A stretch of DNA of 64,000 nucleotides. It comes from Pseudomonas sivasensis (GTDB lineage: Bacteria > Pseudomonadota > Gammaproteobacteria > Pseudomonadales > Pseudomonadaceae). The position numbers were made by a program, and so were the translations under genes. The notes under the pieces were generated by a model. It searched no databases. It was not told the origin of the DNA and saw only the letters and a list, made by a program, of their open reading frames with translations. Of this stretch, positions 36,468 through 45,385 are shown piece after piece; the stretch's first letter is position 1; every line of letters begins with the position of its first letter. The DNA lies in contig NZ_JAAOWU010000006.1 of the NCBI RefSeq assembly GCF_013778505.1, positions 186,001 to 250,000 of the forward strand, in the 5' to 3' direction.

Positions 36468-38627
36468 ATGAGCAAACCCGACAAAAACCAAGCGACGCAG
36501 GAACATGAACCGTCGCGGATTCGCGAAGGTTTGCCCTTCCCGCTCGGTGCCACCTGGGACGGCCTGGGTGTCAACTTTGCGCTGTTTTCGGCCAACGCCA
36601 CCAAGGTGGAACTGTGCCTGTTCGACGACGCCGGCGAAGTAGAGCTGGAGCGCATCGAGCTGCCGGAATACACCGACGAAATCTTCCACGGTTACTTGCC
36701 CGATGCCCATCCAGGACTGATTTACGGTTATCGGGTATACGGCGCCTACGATCCGGCCAATGGTCATCGTTTCAACCACCACAAATTGCTGATCGACCCC
36801 TACGCCAAACAGCTGGTAGGTGAGCTTAAATGGTCCGAAGCACTGTTCGGCTACACCATCGGCCATCCCGACGACGACCTCAGTTTCGACGAGCGTGACA
36901 GCGCGCCGTTCGTGCCCAAGTGCAAGGTCATCGATCCGGCACACACCTGGGGTAACGACCAGCCGGTGCGGGTGCCATGGGACCGTACGATCATTTATGA
37001 AACCCACCTGCGCGGCATCAGCATGCGTCACCCCTCGGTGGGTGAATCCGTGCGCGGCACGTGCGCCGGGTTGATGGAAGACGATGTGCTCAAGCACATT
37101 CGCCAGTTGGGTATTTCGTCGGTGGAGCTGCTGCCGGTGCACGCCTTCGTCAACGACCAGCACCTGCTGGAAAAAGGCATGACCAACTACTGGGGCTACA
37201 ACAGCATCGCGTTCTTTGCCCCCGACCCGCGCTACCTGGCCAGCGGCAAGATCGCCGAGTTCAAGGAGATGGTCGCGCACCTGCACGAACAGAAGCTGGA
37301 AGTGATCCTCGACGTGGTCTACAACCACACCGCCGAAGGCAACGAGCGCGGTCCGACCCTGTCCATGCGCGGCATCGACAATGCCTCGTACTACCGCTTG
37401 ATGCCTGACGACAAGCGCTTCTACATCAACGATTCCGGCACCGGTAACACCCTGGACTTGAGTCACCCGTGCGTGCTGCAAATGGTCACTGACTCCTTGC
37501 GGTACTGGGCCAACGAGATGCATGTCGACGGTTTCCGCTTTGACCTGGCAACGATCCTTGGCCGCTATCGCGATGGTTTCGACGAGCGCCACAGTTTCCT
37601 CGTGGCCTGCCGCCAGGACCCGGTACTGCGTCAGCTCAAACTGATCGCCGAGCCTTGGGACTGCGGCCCGGGCGGCTATCAAGTGGGCAATTTCCCACCG
37701 GGCTGGGTGGAATGGAACGACCGTTTCCGCGATACCGTGCGCGCATTCTGGAAAGGCGACGACGGCCAGCTCGCGGACTTCGCCGGGCGCATGACCGCCT
37801 CGGGCGAGATGTTCAATCATCGCGGTCGCCGCCCGTACAGCTCGGTGAATTTCATCACCGCCCACGACGGTTTCACCCTGCATGATCTCGTGTCGTACAA
37901 CGACAAGCACAACGAAGACAACGACGAGAACAATCAGGACGGCAGCAACAACAACCTGTCCTGGAACCACGGCGTTGAAGGTCCCACCGACGACCCGGAA
38001 ATCAACGCGCTGCGCCTGCGCCAGATGCGTAACTTCTTCGCCACCCTGCTGCTGGCCCAAGGCACGCCGATGATCGTCGCCGGTGACGAATTCGCCCGAA
38101 CTCAGCACGGCAACAACAATGCCTATTGCCAGGACAGCGAGATCGGCTGGGTCAACTGGGAACTGGACGATGACGGCAAGTCGCTGCTCAAGTTCGTCAA
38201 ACGCTTGATCAAGCTACGCTTGGCCTACCCGATCCTGCGACGTGGACGCTTCCTGGTCGGCGACTATAACGAAGACATCGGCGTGAAGGACGTAACCTGG
38301 CTCGCACCCGACGGCAACGAAATGACCACCGAACAGTGGGAAGACAGCCACGGTCGCTGCCTCGGCATGTTGATGGACGGCCGCGCCCAGGAAACCGGGA
38401 TTCGTCGCGCCGGTGCCGATGCGACCTTGTTGCTGGTGGTCAACGCGCACCACGACATGGTCAATTTCCGCCTGCCGCCAGTGCCCGAGGGTGAGTTCTG
38501 GACCTGCATGCTCGATACCAATGACACCGCAGTACGCGGTCAGGAACGCTTTGATTTTGAACATGAATACGCGGTGACCGGCCGCTCGCTGTTGTTGTTT
38601 GAACTGCAGCGCGAAGACGAGGTGTGA
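36468..38627 (+). CDS. glgX: Glycogen debranching enzyme GlgX
   Basis: This isoamylase-type enzyme (GH13) cuts alpha-1,6 branches of glycogen. It has 719 residues with an N-terminal CBM48 domain (FPLGATWDGLGVNFALFSAN), then DVVYNHTAEGNERGPTLS, VDGFRFDLATILGR (nucleophile), IAEPWDCGPGGYQVGNFPPG (acid/base) and FITAHDGFTLHDLVSYNDKH. The ribosome site GCAGGAG is well placed. The stop is separated by one base from the ATG of the acyl-CoA dehydrogenase-like gene, which ties that unknown gene set to the glycogen operon. Confidence 0.95.
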   Translation: MSKPDKNQATQEHEPSRIREGLPFPLGATWDGLGVNFALFSANATKVELCLFDDAGEVELERIELPEYTDEIFHGYLPDAHPGLIYGYRVYGAYDPANGHRFNHHKLLIDPYAKQLVGELKWSEALFGYTIGHPDDDLSFDERDSAPFVPKCKVIDPAHTWGNDQPVRVPWDRTIIYETHLRGISMRHPSVGESVRGTCAGLMEDDVLKHIRQLGISSVELLPVHAFVNDQHLLEKGMTNYWGYNSIAFFAPDPRYLASGKIAEFKEMVAHLHEQKLEVILDVVYNHTAEGNERGPTLSMRGIDNASYYRLMPDDKRFYINDSGTGNTLDLSHPCVLQMVTDSLRYWANEMHVDGFRFDLATILGRYRDGFDERHSFLVACRQDPVLRQLKLIAEPWDCGPGGYQVGNFPPGWVEWNDRFRDTVRAFWKGDDGQLADFAGRMTASGEMFNHRGRRPYSSVNFITAHDGFTLHDLVSYNDKHNEDNDENNQDGSNNNLSWNHGVEGPTDDPEINALRLRQMRNFFATLLLAQGTPMIVAGDEFARTQHGNNNAYCQDSEIGWVNWELDDDGKSLLKFVKRLIKLRLAYPILRRGRFLVGDYNEDIGVKDVTWLAPDGNEMTTEQWEDSHGRCLGMLMDGRAQETGIRRAGADATLLLVVNAHHDMVNFRLPPVPEGEFWTCMLDTNDTAVRGQERFDFEHEYAVTGRSLLLFELQREDEV

Positions 38628-38628
38628 G

Positions 38629-39627
38629 ATGGCTTTACACGGATTCCTTCAAGGCTACCGGGGTTATGCGGACACGCAAGCCCTGGGGGATGCCCTGAAG
38701 GCGCTTCAGGAAGAAGGCCTTGACCAACTGCCGCTGCCCGGCAGCGGGCAGACCTTGGCACGCTTCAGTCGCCTGGCCCAGGTCGCCGGGCATGACTTGC
38801 GCCTGTGCAAGTTGTTTGAGGGTCATACCGACGCGTTGGCGATCATTGCAGAACTGGACAGCCCCCTGCCGCCCTTGGGTAGCACGTGGGGCATGTGGGC
38901 CGCCGAACCGCCGAGTGCCAAGGTACGCGTGCGGCGCGACGGCCATCGGCTGATGGTGGACGGTCGTAAAGCCTGGTGTTCCGGCGCGGCCGTGGTCAGC
39001 CATGGGTTGCTGACGGCCTGGGATGAAGAAGAGCGGCAGCAACTGGTCGCTGTCGAGATGCAGCAGCCGGGCGTAACTGTGACGAAGGACGGCTGGCACG
39101 CGGTCGGCATGGCGGCGACGGGCAGCGTTGAAGTGGTCTTTGAGGGGGTGCGCGGCATTGCCGTCGGCCACCCCGGTGAGTACCTCACCCGCCCCGGCTT
39201 CTGGCAAGGCGGGATTGGTATTGCGGCGTGCTGGTATGGCGCCGCGCAACGCCTGGCGGAAGTCTTGCGTGAGCAATGCGCCAAACGCCCGGAACCCCAT
39301 GCCCTCGCCCACTTGGGTTCAGTGGACAGTGCGCTGAACGGAGCCGCCTGCGTTCTGCGCGCCAGCGCCGAGCACATCGACCTTGAACCTAAGGCTGATG
39401 CCCGAGTGCTGGCCCAGCAGACGCGGGCTTGCATTGAAGACACGGTCGAGCAAGTGATGCACCACGTGGGGCGTGCCGTCGGTGCAGGCCCCTATTGCAA
39501 GGACCCGCACTTTGCGCAGTTGATGGCGGATTTGCCGGTGTACCTGCGCCAGAGTCACGCCGAACGTGACTTGGCCGGCCTGGGTGAGCTGATCGCAGGC
39601 GAACCCACAGGGAGGTGGCAGTTATGA
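38629..39627 (+). CDS. Acyl-CoA dehydrogenase-like flavoprotein (short)
   Basis: The 332-residue product follows the acyl-CoA dehydrogenase layout: an alpha-helical N-terminal part, a middle barrel with GSTWGMWAAEPPSAKVRVRR and GRKAWCSGAAVVSHGLLTA, and a helical C-terminal bundle (GIGIAACWYGAAQRLAEVL). It is about 50 residues shorter than a typical family member, and I could not identify the catalytic glutamate. The start ATG is one base after the glgX stop; its own stop overlaps the PIG-L start (ATGA). It may act on an acyl chain or a sugar-linked substrate rather than in fatty-acid breakdown; this is inference from context. Confidence 0.8.
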   Translation: MALHGFLQGYRGYADTQALGDALKALQEEGLDQLPLPGSGQTLARFSRLAQVAGHDLRLCKLFEGHTDALAIIAELDSPLPPLGSTWGMWAAEPPSAKVRVRRDGHRLMVDGRKAWCSGAAVVSHGLLTAWDEEERQQLVAVEMQQPGVTVTKDGWHAVGMAATGSVEVVFEGVRGIAVGHPGEYLTRPGFWQGGIGIAACWYGAAQRLAEVLREQCAKRPEPHALAHLGSVDSALNGAACVLRASAEHIDLEPKADARVLAQQTRACIEDTVEQVMHHVGRAVGAGPYCKDPHFAQLMADLPVYLRQSHAERDLAGLGELIAGEPTGRWQL

Positions 39628-40382
39628 AACCCAACCCGATTGTCGGCCAAGGCACCCCACTGCATCACTGGCAGGCCTCGCCGCGGATGGCCGAGTTGCC
39701 GCAGATCAGCGTCGAACAGTTAGTACCTGAAGGGCATCGCGCCGTGATCATCGCGCCCCATCCGGATGATGAAGTGCTGGGCTGTGGTGGTCTGTTGCAA
39801 GGTCTGGCGGCGCTCGGTCGGCCCATACAGCTGATTTCGGTGACCGACGGCAGCGCCAGTCACCCCGGCTCTCGGCGCTGGCCCGTAGAGCGCCTGAGCG
39901 TGGTGCGGCCCCAGGAATCAGCGCAAGCCCTGCATCGGCTGGGTTTGCCATTGCACAGTTTGAAATGGCTGCGCGCCGGGTTTACCGACAGCAAGGTAGC
40001 GGCGCGAGAGGACGAATTGAGCGCCTTTATCCAACGCTACCTCAAGCCCACGGATGTGCTGTTTACCACGTGGCGAGAAGACGGCCACTGCGACCACGAA
40101 GCCGTAGGCCGCGCCAGTGCCAAGGCCGCCCAAGCGGTGGGCGCTACGCTGTACGAGCTGCCGGTGTGGACGTGGCACTGGGCAACCGCCGAAGACAGCC
40201 AAGTGCCGTGGCACCGCGCGCGCAAAATCCCTCTGAGCTGCGAGTCGGTGGCCCGTAAGCGCCACGCTATTCACGCGTTCGCCAGCCAATTGGAAGGTGA
40301 CCCGCAGATCGGCCTGCCCCCGGTGCTCGCGCCCTATGTGGTGGAGCGCTTGCTGCAACCGTTTGAAGTGGTATTCGTATGA
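39624..40382 (+). CDS. PIG-L family zinc-dependent deacetylase
   Basis: This 252-residue enzyme belongs to the family that removes N-acetyl groups from amino sugars such as GlcNAc-PI, GlcNAc-inositol and bacillithiol or mycothiol precursors. The signature APHPDDEVLGCGG gives His46 and Asp49 as zinc ligands and Asp48 as general base, and GHCDHEAVGRA gives His155 and the third zinc ligand His158 (residue numbers by my count). All key residues are present. It overlaps its neighbours on both sides by four bases. A GGGAGG site precedes the ATG. The likely substrate is an acetylated sugar modified by the next two enzymes. Confidence 0.9.
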   Translation: MKPNPIVGQGTPLHHWQASPRMAELPQISVEQLVPEGHRAVIIAPHPDDEVLGCGGLLQGLAALGRPIQLISVTDGSASHPGSRRWPVERLSVVRPQESAQALHRLGLPLHSLKWLRAGFTDSKVAAREDELSAFIQRYLKPTDVLFTTWREDGHCDHEAVGRASAKAAQAVGATLYELPVWTWHWATAEDSQVPWHRARKIPLSCESVARKRHAIHAFASQLEGDPQIGLPPVLAPYVVERLLQPFEVVFV

Positions 40383-40978
40383 GTGTGGCTACGCCGTATT
40401 TCGACCAACTGTTCGCCGAAAATGATGACCCTTGGGCGTTTCGTCAACGCTGGTATGAGCGACGCAAACGCGCATTGACCCTTGCTGTGCTGACGCGTCC
40501 GCGCTATGCCGCCATTTTTGAGCCGGGCTGCGCCAATGGCGAGCTGAGTTTCGAACTGGCGCCACGCTGTGATCGCCTGCTGTGCTGTGACACCGCCGCC
40601 GCCGCCGTCAGCCTGGCGCGCAGCCGTTTGTTGGGGTTCCCCCATGCCGAGGTGCAACAGAGCCGCCTGCCGGAACAATGGCCGACCGAGCGCTTCGAGC
40701 TGATCGTGCTCAGCGAGCTGTGTTACTACCTCGACGCAGACGATTTAGGCCGCGTGATCGACCGCGCCCTCGCCAGCCTGACCGACGACGGCCAACTGCT
40801 GGCGTGCCACTGGCGCGTACCGATTGAAGGCTGTCCGCAGACAGCTGAGCAGGTGCATGCCCTGCTCCATGAACGACTGGCAATGCCGCGCATCGCCAGC
40901 TACCACGAACAGGATTTTCTCCTCGACCTGTGGTGCCGCGATGGCACCTCGGTCGCTCGCCATGAGGGCCTGCGATGA
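40379..40978 (+). CDS. SAM-dependent methyltransferase, NodS-like
   Basis: This 199-residue class I methyltransferase starts with YFDQLFAENDDPWAFRQRWYERRK, the pattern of the NodS group that methylates the amino group of a deacetylated sugar. The SAM-binding loop is FEPGCANGELSFELA, followed by LLCCDTAAAAVSLAR and FELIVLSELCYYLD. The gene overlaps both neighbours (ATGA). Placed after a deacetylase, an N-methylation step on a freed amine is a reasonable guess, but unproven. Confidence 0.85.
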   Translation: MSVATPYFDQLFAENDDPWAFRQRWYERRKRALTLAVLTRPRYAAIFEPGCANGELSFELAPRCDRLLCCDTAAAAVSLARSRLLGFPHAEVQQSRLPEQWPTERFELIVLSELCYYLDADDLGRVIDRALASLTDDGQLLACHWRVPIEGCPQTAEQVHALLHERLAMPRIASYHEQDFLLDLWCRDGTSVARHEGLR

Positions 40979-41634
40979 TCGGCGTTCTGATCCCGGTGCA
41001 TAACGAACAAGCGCTGTTACCCGACTGCCTGGACGCCGCGTTGATCGCGGCCCGCCACCCTGGCCTGCAGGGCGAAGCGGTGCAGATCCTGCTGGTGCTC
41101 GACAGTTGCAGCGATGACAGCGCAGCCATCGTCCAGAGCTATCCGGTGCAGCACTTCGAAGTGCAGGCGCGCAATGTTGGGCATGTGCGCGGGCTGGGTG
41201 CGCGGCATCTGCTCAATCAGGGCGCACGCTGGATCTCCTGCACCGACGCCGACAGCCGCGTCGCGCCTGATTGGCTGGTAGCGCAGTTGGCGCTGAACGC
41301 CGATGCGGTATGCGGCACGGTGACGGTGGACGCGTGGAGCGAGGGCTTCGACCCGGCCGCGCAGATCCGCTACCTCCAGGGCTATCAGGCGCAGGACGGG
41401 CATCGGCACATCCACGGCGCCAACCTGGGGGTGAGCGCGGGTGCTTACATTCGCGCAGGCGGCTTCGAACCCTTGGCCTGCCATGAGGACGTGCAATTGG
41501 TGCGCAACCTGGAACGCTGTGGCGCCTCTATCGCCTGGAGCAATACCCCGCAGGTGATCACCAGTGCGCGCCTGGAATCCCGCGCCCAAGGCGGGTTTGG
41601 CGATTATTTGAAGAGCCTGATGCCGGCGTCGTGA
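40975..41634 (+). CDS. Family 2 glycosyltransferase
   Basis: This 219-residue soluble GT-A-fold enzyme opens with IGVLIPVHNEQALLPDCL and has the metal-binding DAD triplet in CTDADSRVAPDWL. Acceptor-side motifs include HGANLGVSAGAYIRAGGF and CHEDVQLVRNLER. It lacks the membrane helices of processive synthases, so it probably adds one sugar. It is the last gene of the overlapping set begun at the acyl-CoA dehydrogenase-like gene. Confidence 0.88.
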   Translation: MIGVLIPVHNEQALLPDCLDAALIAARHPGLQGEAVQILLVLDSCSDDSAAIVQSYPVQHFEVQARNVGHVRGLGARHLLNQGARWISCTDADSRVAPDWLVAQLALNADAVCGTVTVDAWSEGFDPAAQIRYLQGYQAQDGHRHIHGANLGVSAGAYIRAGGFEPLACHEDVQLVRNLERCGASIAWSNTPQVITSARLESRAQGGFGDYLKSLMPAS

Positions 41635-41811
41635 AAAAATCCATATTACAGAATGTAAAAGCGGCGAATCCTTGTCTATGCTGAAGACGCCTTGCTGGTC
41701 ATTCAGGGTTGAATGGCCACGCACCCATCACGGCGGAGTCTGTGGTGAATAAATAGAGTCGTCCCGTCAACGGGGCACGACCCAGCACCAATCCACAAGG
41801 ATGTAACGCTC

Positions 41812-42573
41812 ATGAAGTCTGCCTCCCTCAGTGAAGGCCGTCGCGGCCCCGCGCAAATCTGGAACACTGCGCCGCAGCTGGCGCAAATCGCCCCTATCTC
41901 TGCGACATCGCTGGTCCCGGCCGGTGCACGGGTGGTGGTCATCGCGCCCCATCCGGGCGACGAAGTGTTGGCGTGCGGCGGCATGCTGCAACTGCTCAGC
42001 ACCCTTGAATATCCCCTGCAACTGATCTCCATCACCGACGGCAGCGCCAGCCATCCCGGCTCACATCGGTGGCCGGCCAGCCGCTTAAGCGTCGTGCGGC
42101 CCCAGGAAAGCGCCGAAGCGCTGCGTCGCCTGGGCATGCCCATGCATAGCCTGAAATGGATTCGCGGTGGGTTTTGCGACAACGCCCTGTCGGCCCGTGA
42201 GCCGCAACTGAGCCAATTCATCGCGCGCTACTTGCAAGCGGGCGATGTGGTGTTCACCACGTGGCGCAACGACGGCAACCCCGACCACGAAGCGGTCGGC
42301 CGCGCCAGTGCGAAGGCGTGCAATCTCGTCGGTGCGCAGCTGTATGAACTGCCGATCTGGGCCTGGCACTGGCCCGCGCGCGAGGGTGCAATCATCCCCT
42401 GGCAACGGGCGCGCAAGGTGCGCCTGGACACATGGAGCGTTGCGCGCAAACTCCACGCGGTACATGCCTATGCGAGTCAACTGGTGGGTGACCCGCAGAT
42501 CGGCCTGGCGCCGATGCTGGCGCAGGTGTTGTTGGATCGCATGCGCGAGCCTTACGAGATCGTCTTCGCATAG
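41812..42573 (+). CDS. PIG-L-like protein with altered catalytic residues (paralogue)
   Basis: This 253-residue protein is clearly a paralogue of the PIG-L enzyme 1.4 kb upstream: long segments such as LISITDGSASHPGS, RLSVVRPQES and EAVGRASAKA are shared. The zinc ligands His47, Asp50 and His159 remain, but the general-base position reads HPGDE (Gly49 for Asp) and the second catalytic His is Asn156 in GNPDHE. It may be catalytically dead, regulatory, or active by a different mechanism. It has its own 177-base upstream region, which holds a possible -10 element TCTATGCT (around 41674-41682) of the stress-sigma type, and is not overlapped with the operon. Confidence 0.88.
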   Translation: MKSASLSEGRRGPAQIWNTAPQLAQIAPISATSLVPAGARVVVIAPHPGDEVLACGGMLQLLSTLEYPLQLISITDGSASHPGSHRWPASRLSVVRPQESAEALRRLGMPMHSLKWIRGGFCDNALSAREPQLSQFIARYLQAGDVVFTTWRNDGNPDHEAVGRASAKACNLVGAQLYELPIWAWHWPAREGAIIPWQRARKVRLDTWSVARKLHAVHAYASQLVGDPQIGLAPMLAQVLLDRMREPYEIVFA

Positions 42574-42820
42574 CCGCCGACTCGTCCGTACCTGTTATTT
42601 CTCACAGTAGCGACGCGAGGGATGTGCGTCTAAGGTTCAAAACGTGCTGCACAGGTGAGGTGCAGTCGAGAAAGCCATGCCAACCCTTTGCATTGGCCGG
42701 TGTTTTCGAAGCAGGTAACTCGTATTCCCTGCTCCGTATCGCGTTCGTTGTTGCCATGGTCCTTAACCGTGCCTGTCATCAGGCACCGTGGAGTCAGGTC
42801 GCATTGAGCGAGGACGGATC

Positions 42821-45385
42821 ATGAGCAAACGACTTCCCCAACGGACCGGCGCCAGCCTGATTATGGCGTCAGCAGCATGGCTGTTGAGCTGTTCAAGCAC
42901 TGCTCAGGCGTGCACCTTCACCATCACGCCAGGTGACGATGTGGTGACCTGCACCAGCGGCGCGGGGGGCAACCTCATTGATGCGCAAGGTAACAACAGT
43001 CTGATATTTCCCTCCGGCAACGGCAGCGTGTTGGGCGTCGGTTATGGCGCGGGCAATGACCTCATCGAGATGAACACCGCGGATGCGGTCATCGGCACCA
43101 GTGGGGTCAACATGGGCGATGGCGCGAATATCTTTCGCCTGTTCCAGGGGGCGGTCAACAGTGTGATCTTGCAGGGCTCCGGTGCCGATGTGATGCAAAT
43201 CAGCGGCGGTACGGCCGGTGGAATTTTCCAGGGCGCCGGATTGGACAAATTCTCCATGAGCGGCGGCACGATCACATCCCTTGCCCAAGGGGATGGCATC
43301 GACGACTTCGCCATGAGCGGCGGTACCATCACAGGCGCCTTTGAAGATGGCGACCACGGATTGATGACCGGCGGCAGCATCGGACGCGTCGACATGAAAC
43401 TCGACAACAACCTGTTTGATATGCGCGGCGGCACCGTTGTCGGCAACTTCGTCACCGGCTTTGGCGACGACACGATCCTGGTATCGGGCACCAGTTTCAT
43501 TGGCGGTAACCTCAGCGTCAGCGGCGGGGCCGACATCATCGTCATCAAGGGTGGCAGGATTGCCGGGGAAATTCGCATGAGCGCGGGGAATGACCAGTTC
43601 GAGTGGAACGGCGCGGGCCAACTCGACTCGGCAGTACTGCTGGCCGGCGATAACGACACGGCGCTGCTGAAAAACCTGACAGAAGCCATTGTCGCCCCTA
43701 CTCCCGTTGTGGACGGCGGAACGGAGAACGATACCCTGACGTTCGACAACAGCCAGGTCAGCACACCGCAACGTTATCAGAACTGGGAAATCGTCAACCT
43801 GGACAACAATTCGAGCTTGTCCCTCGGCGGCACCTTCACACTGGGTGATGCCGCTACCGGGACCGGCACCATGAACGTGAATGGCAGCTCGGCATTACGG
43901 GTCAGTACAGGGATCATCAACCCGTTTACCGCCGGCCAACTGACGACCCTGAACAACAGCGGCCTGATCGACATGACCACCGGCAGCACCAGCACCGGCG
44001 ATACCCTGACGGTCAATGGCAACTACAACGCCAGCGGCGGCCAACTCGCGCTGCAAAGTGTATTGGGTGGCGACGGTTCGCCCAGCGACAAACTGGTAAT
44101 CAGCCAGGGGACCATCCAGGGGAGTACGAGCATTCGCGTCACTAACCTCGGCGGCGCAGGCGCCGCTACGCTGCAAGATGGTATCCAGGTGGTGCAGGCG
44201 CTCAACGGCGCCACCGGCAGCGGCACCGCCTTTACCCTTGGCGCGCCGGTGTCTGCCGGCGCGTTCGACTATTACCTGTTCAAGGGCGGCGTCACCGCCG
44301 GCACCGCAGAAAACTACTACCTGCGTTCGACCATCCCGGTGGTGCCGCCGAACCCGGTCATTATCGTGCCGTTGCCTGTCCCCATTCCCGATGAACCACC
44401 ACTGCCGCCCAACCCTGGGACAGAGCCGATTCCCATCTACCGCCCGGAAGTGCCGCTCTACGCCGCGCTGTTTCCCGCCGCCCAGCAAATCGTGCAAGGC
44501 ATGCTCGGCACCTTTCACCAGCGCATGGGTGACCAGAGCCAGCAACAGCAGGCCGGCGCTTTATCGGCCGGGTGGGGTCGGGTCTACGGCAACAGCAGTC
44601 GCCAGAGTTTCGCCGGCACGGTGAGCCCGACGTTGGACAGTTCGGTAACGGGCTTCCAGGTGGGCAGCGATCTCTATGCCAGCGCCATGGGCGATGGCCA
44701 GCAACGCCTGGGGTTTTTCGTCGGCCATAGCCGTTTGCGGGGCACAGTCAAAGGCTTCAACGGCGGCCGGGAGGACAAGAACGCCGGCAAAACCACCTTG
44801 CGCGGTGACAGCCTGGGCGTGTACTGGACGTTGATCGGCGCCAACCAGGCCTACCTTGACCTGGTGTTAATGGGCACACGCTTCAATGGCAACAACGAGT
44901 CGGACCGTGGTGTGAAGATGAAAACCCGCGGGCACAACGTCACAGCCTCCGCCGAAGTCGGCTGGCCGATCCCGGTGACGACCAACTGGGTCGCGGAACC
45001 CCAGGCACAACTGATCGTCAGCAAGACCACGTTGAACAGCCAGAACGACGGGGTTTCCGACGTGTCCTATGACGCCGATACCCAGCTGACCACGCGCTTG
45101 GGAATCCGCCTGCGCGGCGACTACCAAATGCGTGGCATGCCACTGGTGCCTTATGTACGGGCGAATGTCTGGCACACCCGCGCCGGACAGAACACCGTGA
45201 CCTTTGCCGATGTCACCGACATCGACACCGAGCAGAAGTCCACCACCCTGGACCTCAGCGTCGGTGCAACGTTGAAGGTCACCCAAGACATCAGCGTTTA
45301 CAGCGAGGTGGGTTACAACCGCAACCTGGACAGCAACACCTTCAACGGCCGCCAAGGGACGGTTGGCCTGAGAATGGCGTTCTGA
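42821..45385 (+). CDS. Type V autotransporter with beta-helix passenger
   Basis: This 854-residue protein has a signal peptide (ASLIMASAAWLLSCSSTAQA). Its passenger is rich in Gly, Ser, Asp and Asn with stacked motifs such as SMSGGTIT repeated about every 20 residues (residues about 130-260), typical of a right-handed beta-helix. A proline-rich linker (VPLPVPIPDEPPLPPNPG) precedes a C-terminal autotransporter barrel (SAGWGRVYGNSS, GVYWTLIG, VGLRMAF) ending in Phe. This is a self-secreting surface protein, probably adhesin-like; no protease site was recognised. The 3' end overlaps the converging permease by 44 bases. Confidence 0.9.
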   Translation: MSKRLPQRTGASLIMASAAWLLSCSSTAQACTFTITPGDDVVTCTSGAGGNLIDAQGNNSLIFPSGNGSVLGVGYGAGNDLIEMNTADAVIGTSGVNMGDGANIFRLFQGAVNSVILQGSGADVMQISGGTAGGIFQGAGLDKFSMSGGTITSLAQGDGIDDFAMSGGTITGAFEDGDHGLMTGGSIGRVDMKLDNNLFDMRGGTVVGNFVTGFGDDTILVSGTSFIGGNLSVSGGADIIVIKGGRIAGEIRMSAGNDQFEWNGAGQLDSAVLLAGDNDTALLKNLTEAIVAPTPVVDGGTENDTLTFDNSQVSTPQRYQNWEIVNLDNNSSLSLGGTFTLGDAATGTGTMNVNGSSALRVSTGIINPFTAGQLTTLNNSGLIDMTTGSTSTGDTLTVNGNYNASGGQLALQSVLGGDGSPSDKLVISQGTIQGSTSIRVTNLGGAGAATLQDGIQVVQALNGATGSGTAFTLGAPVSAGAFDYYLFKGGVTAGTAENYYLRSTIPVVPPNPVIIVPLPVPIPDEPPLPPNPGTEPIPIYRPEVPLYAALFPAAQQIVQGMLGTFHQRMGDQSQQQQAGALSAGWGRVYGNSSRQSFAGTVSPTLDSSVTGFQVGSDLYASAMGDGQQRLGFFVGHSRLRGTVKGFNGGREDKNAGKTTLRGDSLGVYWTLIGANQAYLDLVLMGTRFNGNNESDRGVKMKTRGHNVTASAEVGWPIPVTTNWVAEPQAQLIVSKTTLNSQNDGVSDVSYDADTQLTTRLGIRLRGDYQMRGMPLVPYVRANVWHTRAGQNTVTFADVTDIDTEQKSTTLDLSVGATLKVTQDISVYSEVGYNRNLDSNTFNGRQGTVGLRMAF

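Noticed and set aside
36417..38108. Minus-strand frame of 563 codons opposite glgX
   Set aside because: GlgX is unmistakable with all catalytic motifs; the antisense frame has a Val/His/Gln-rich composition and no ribosome site.
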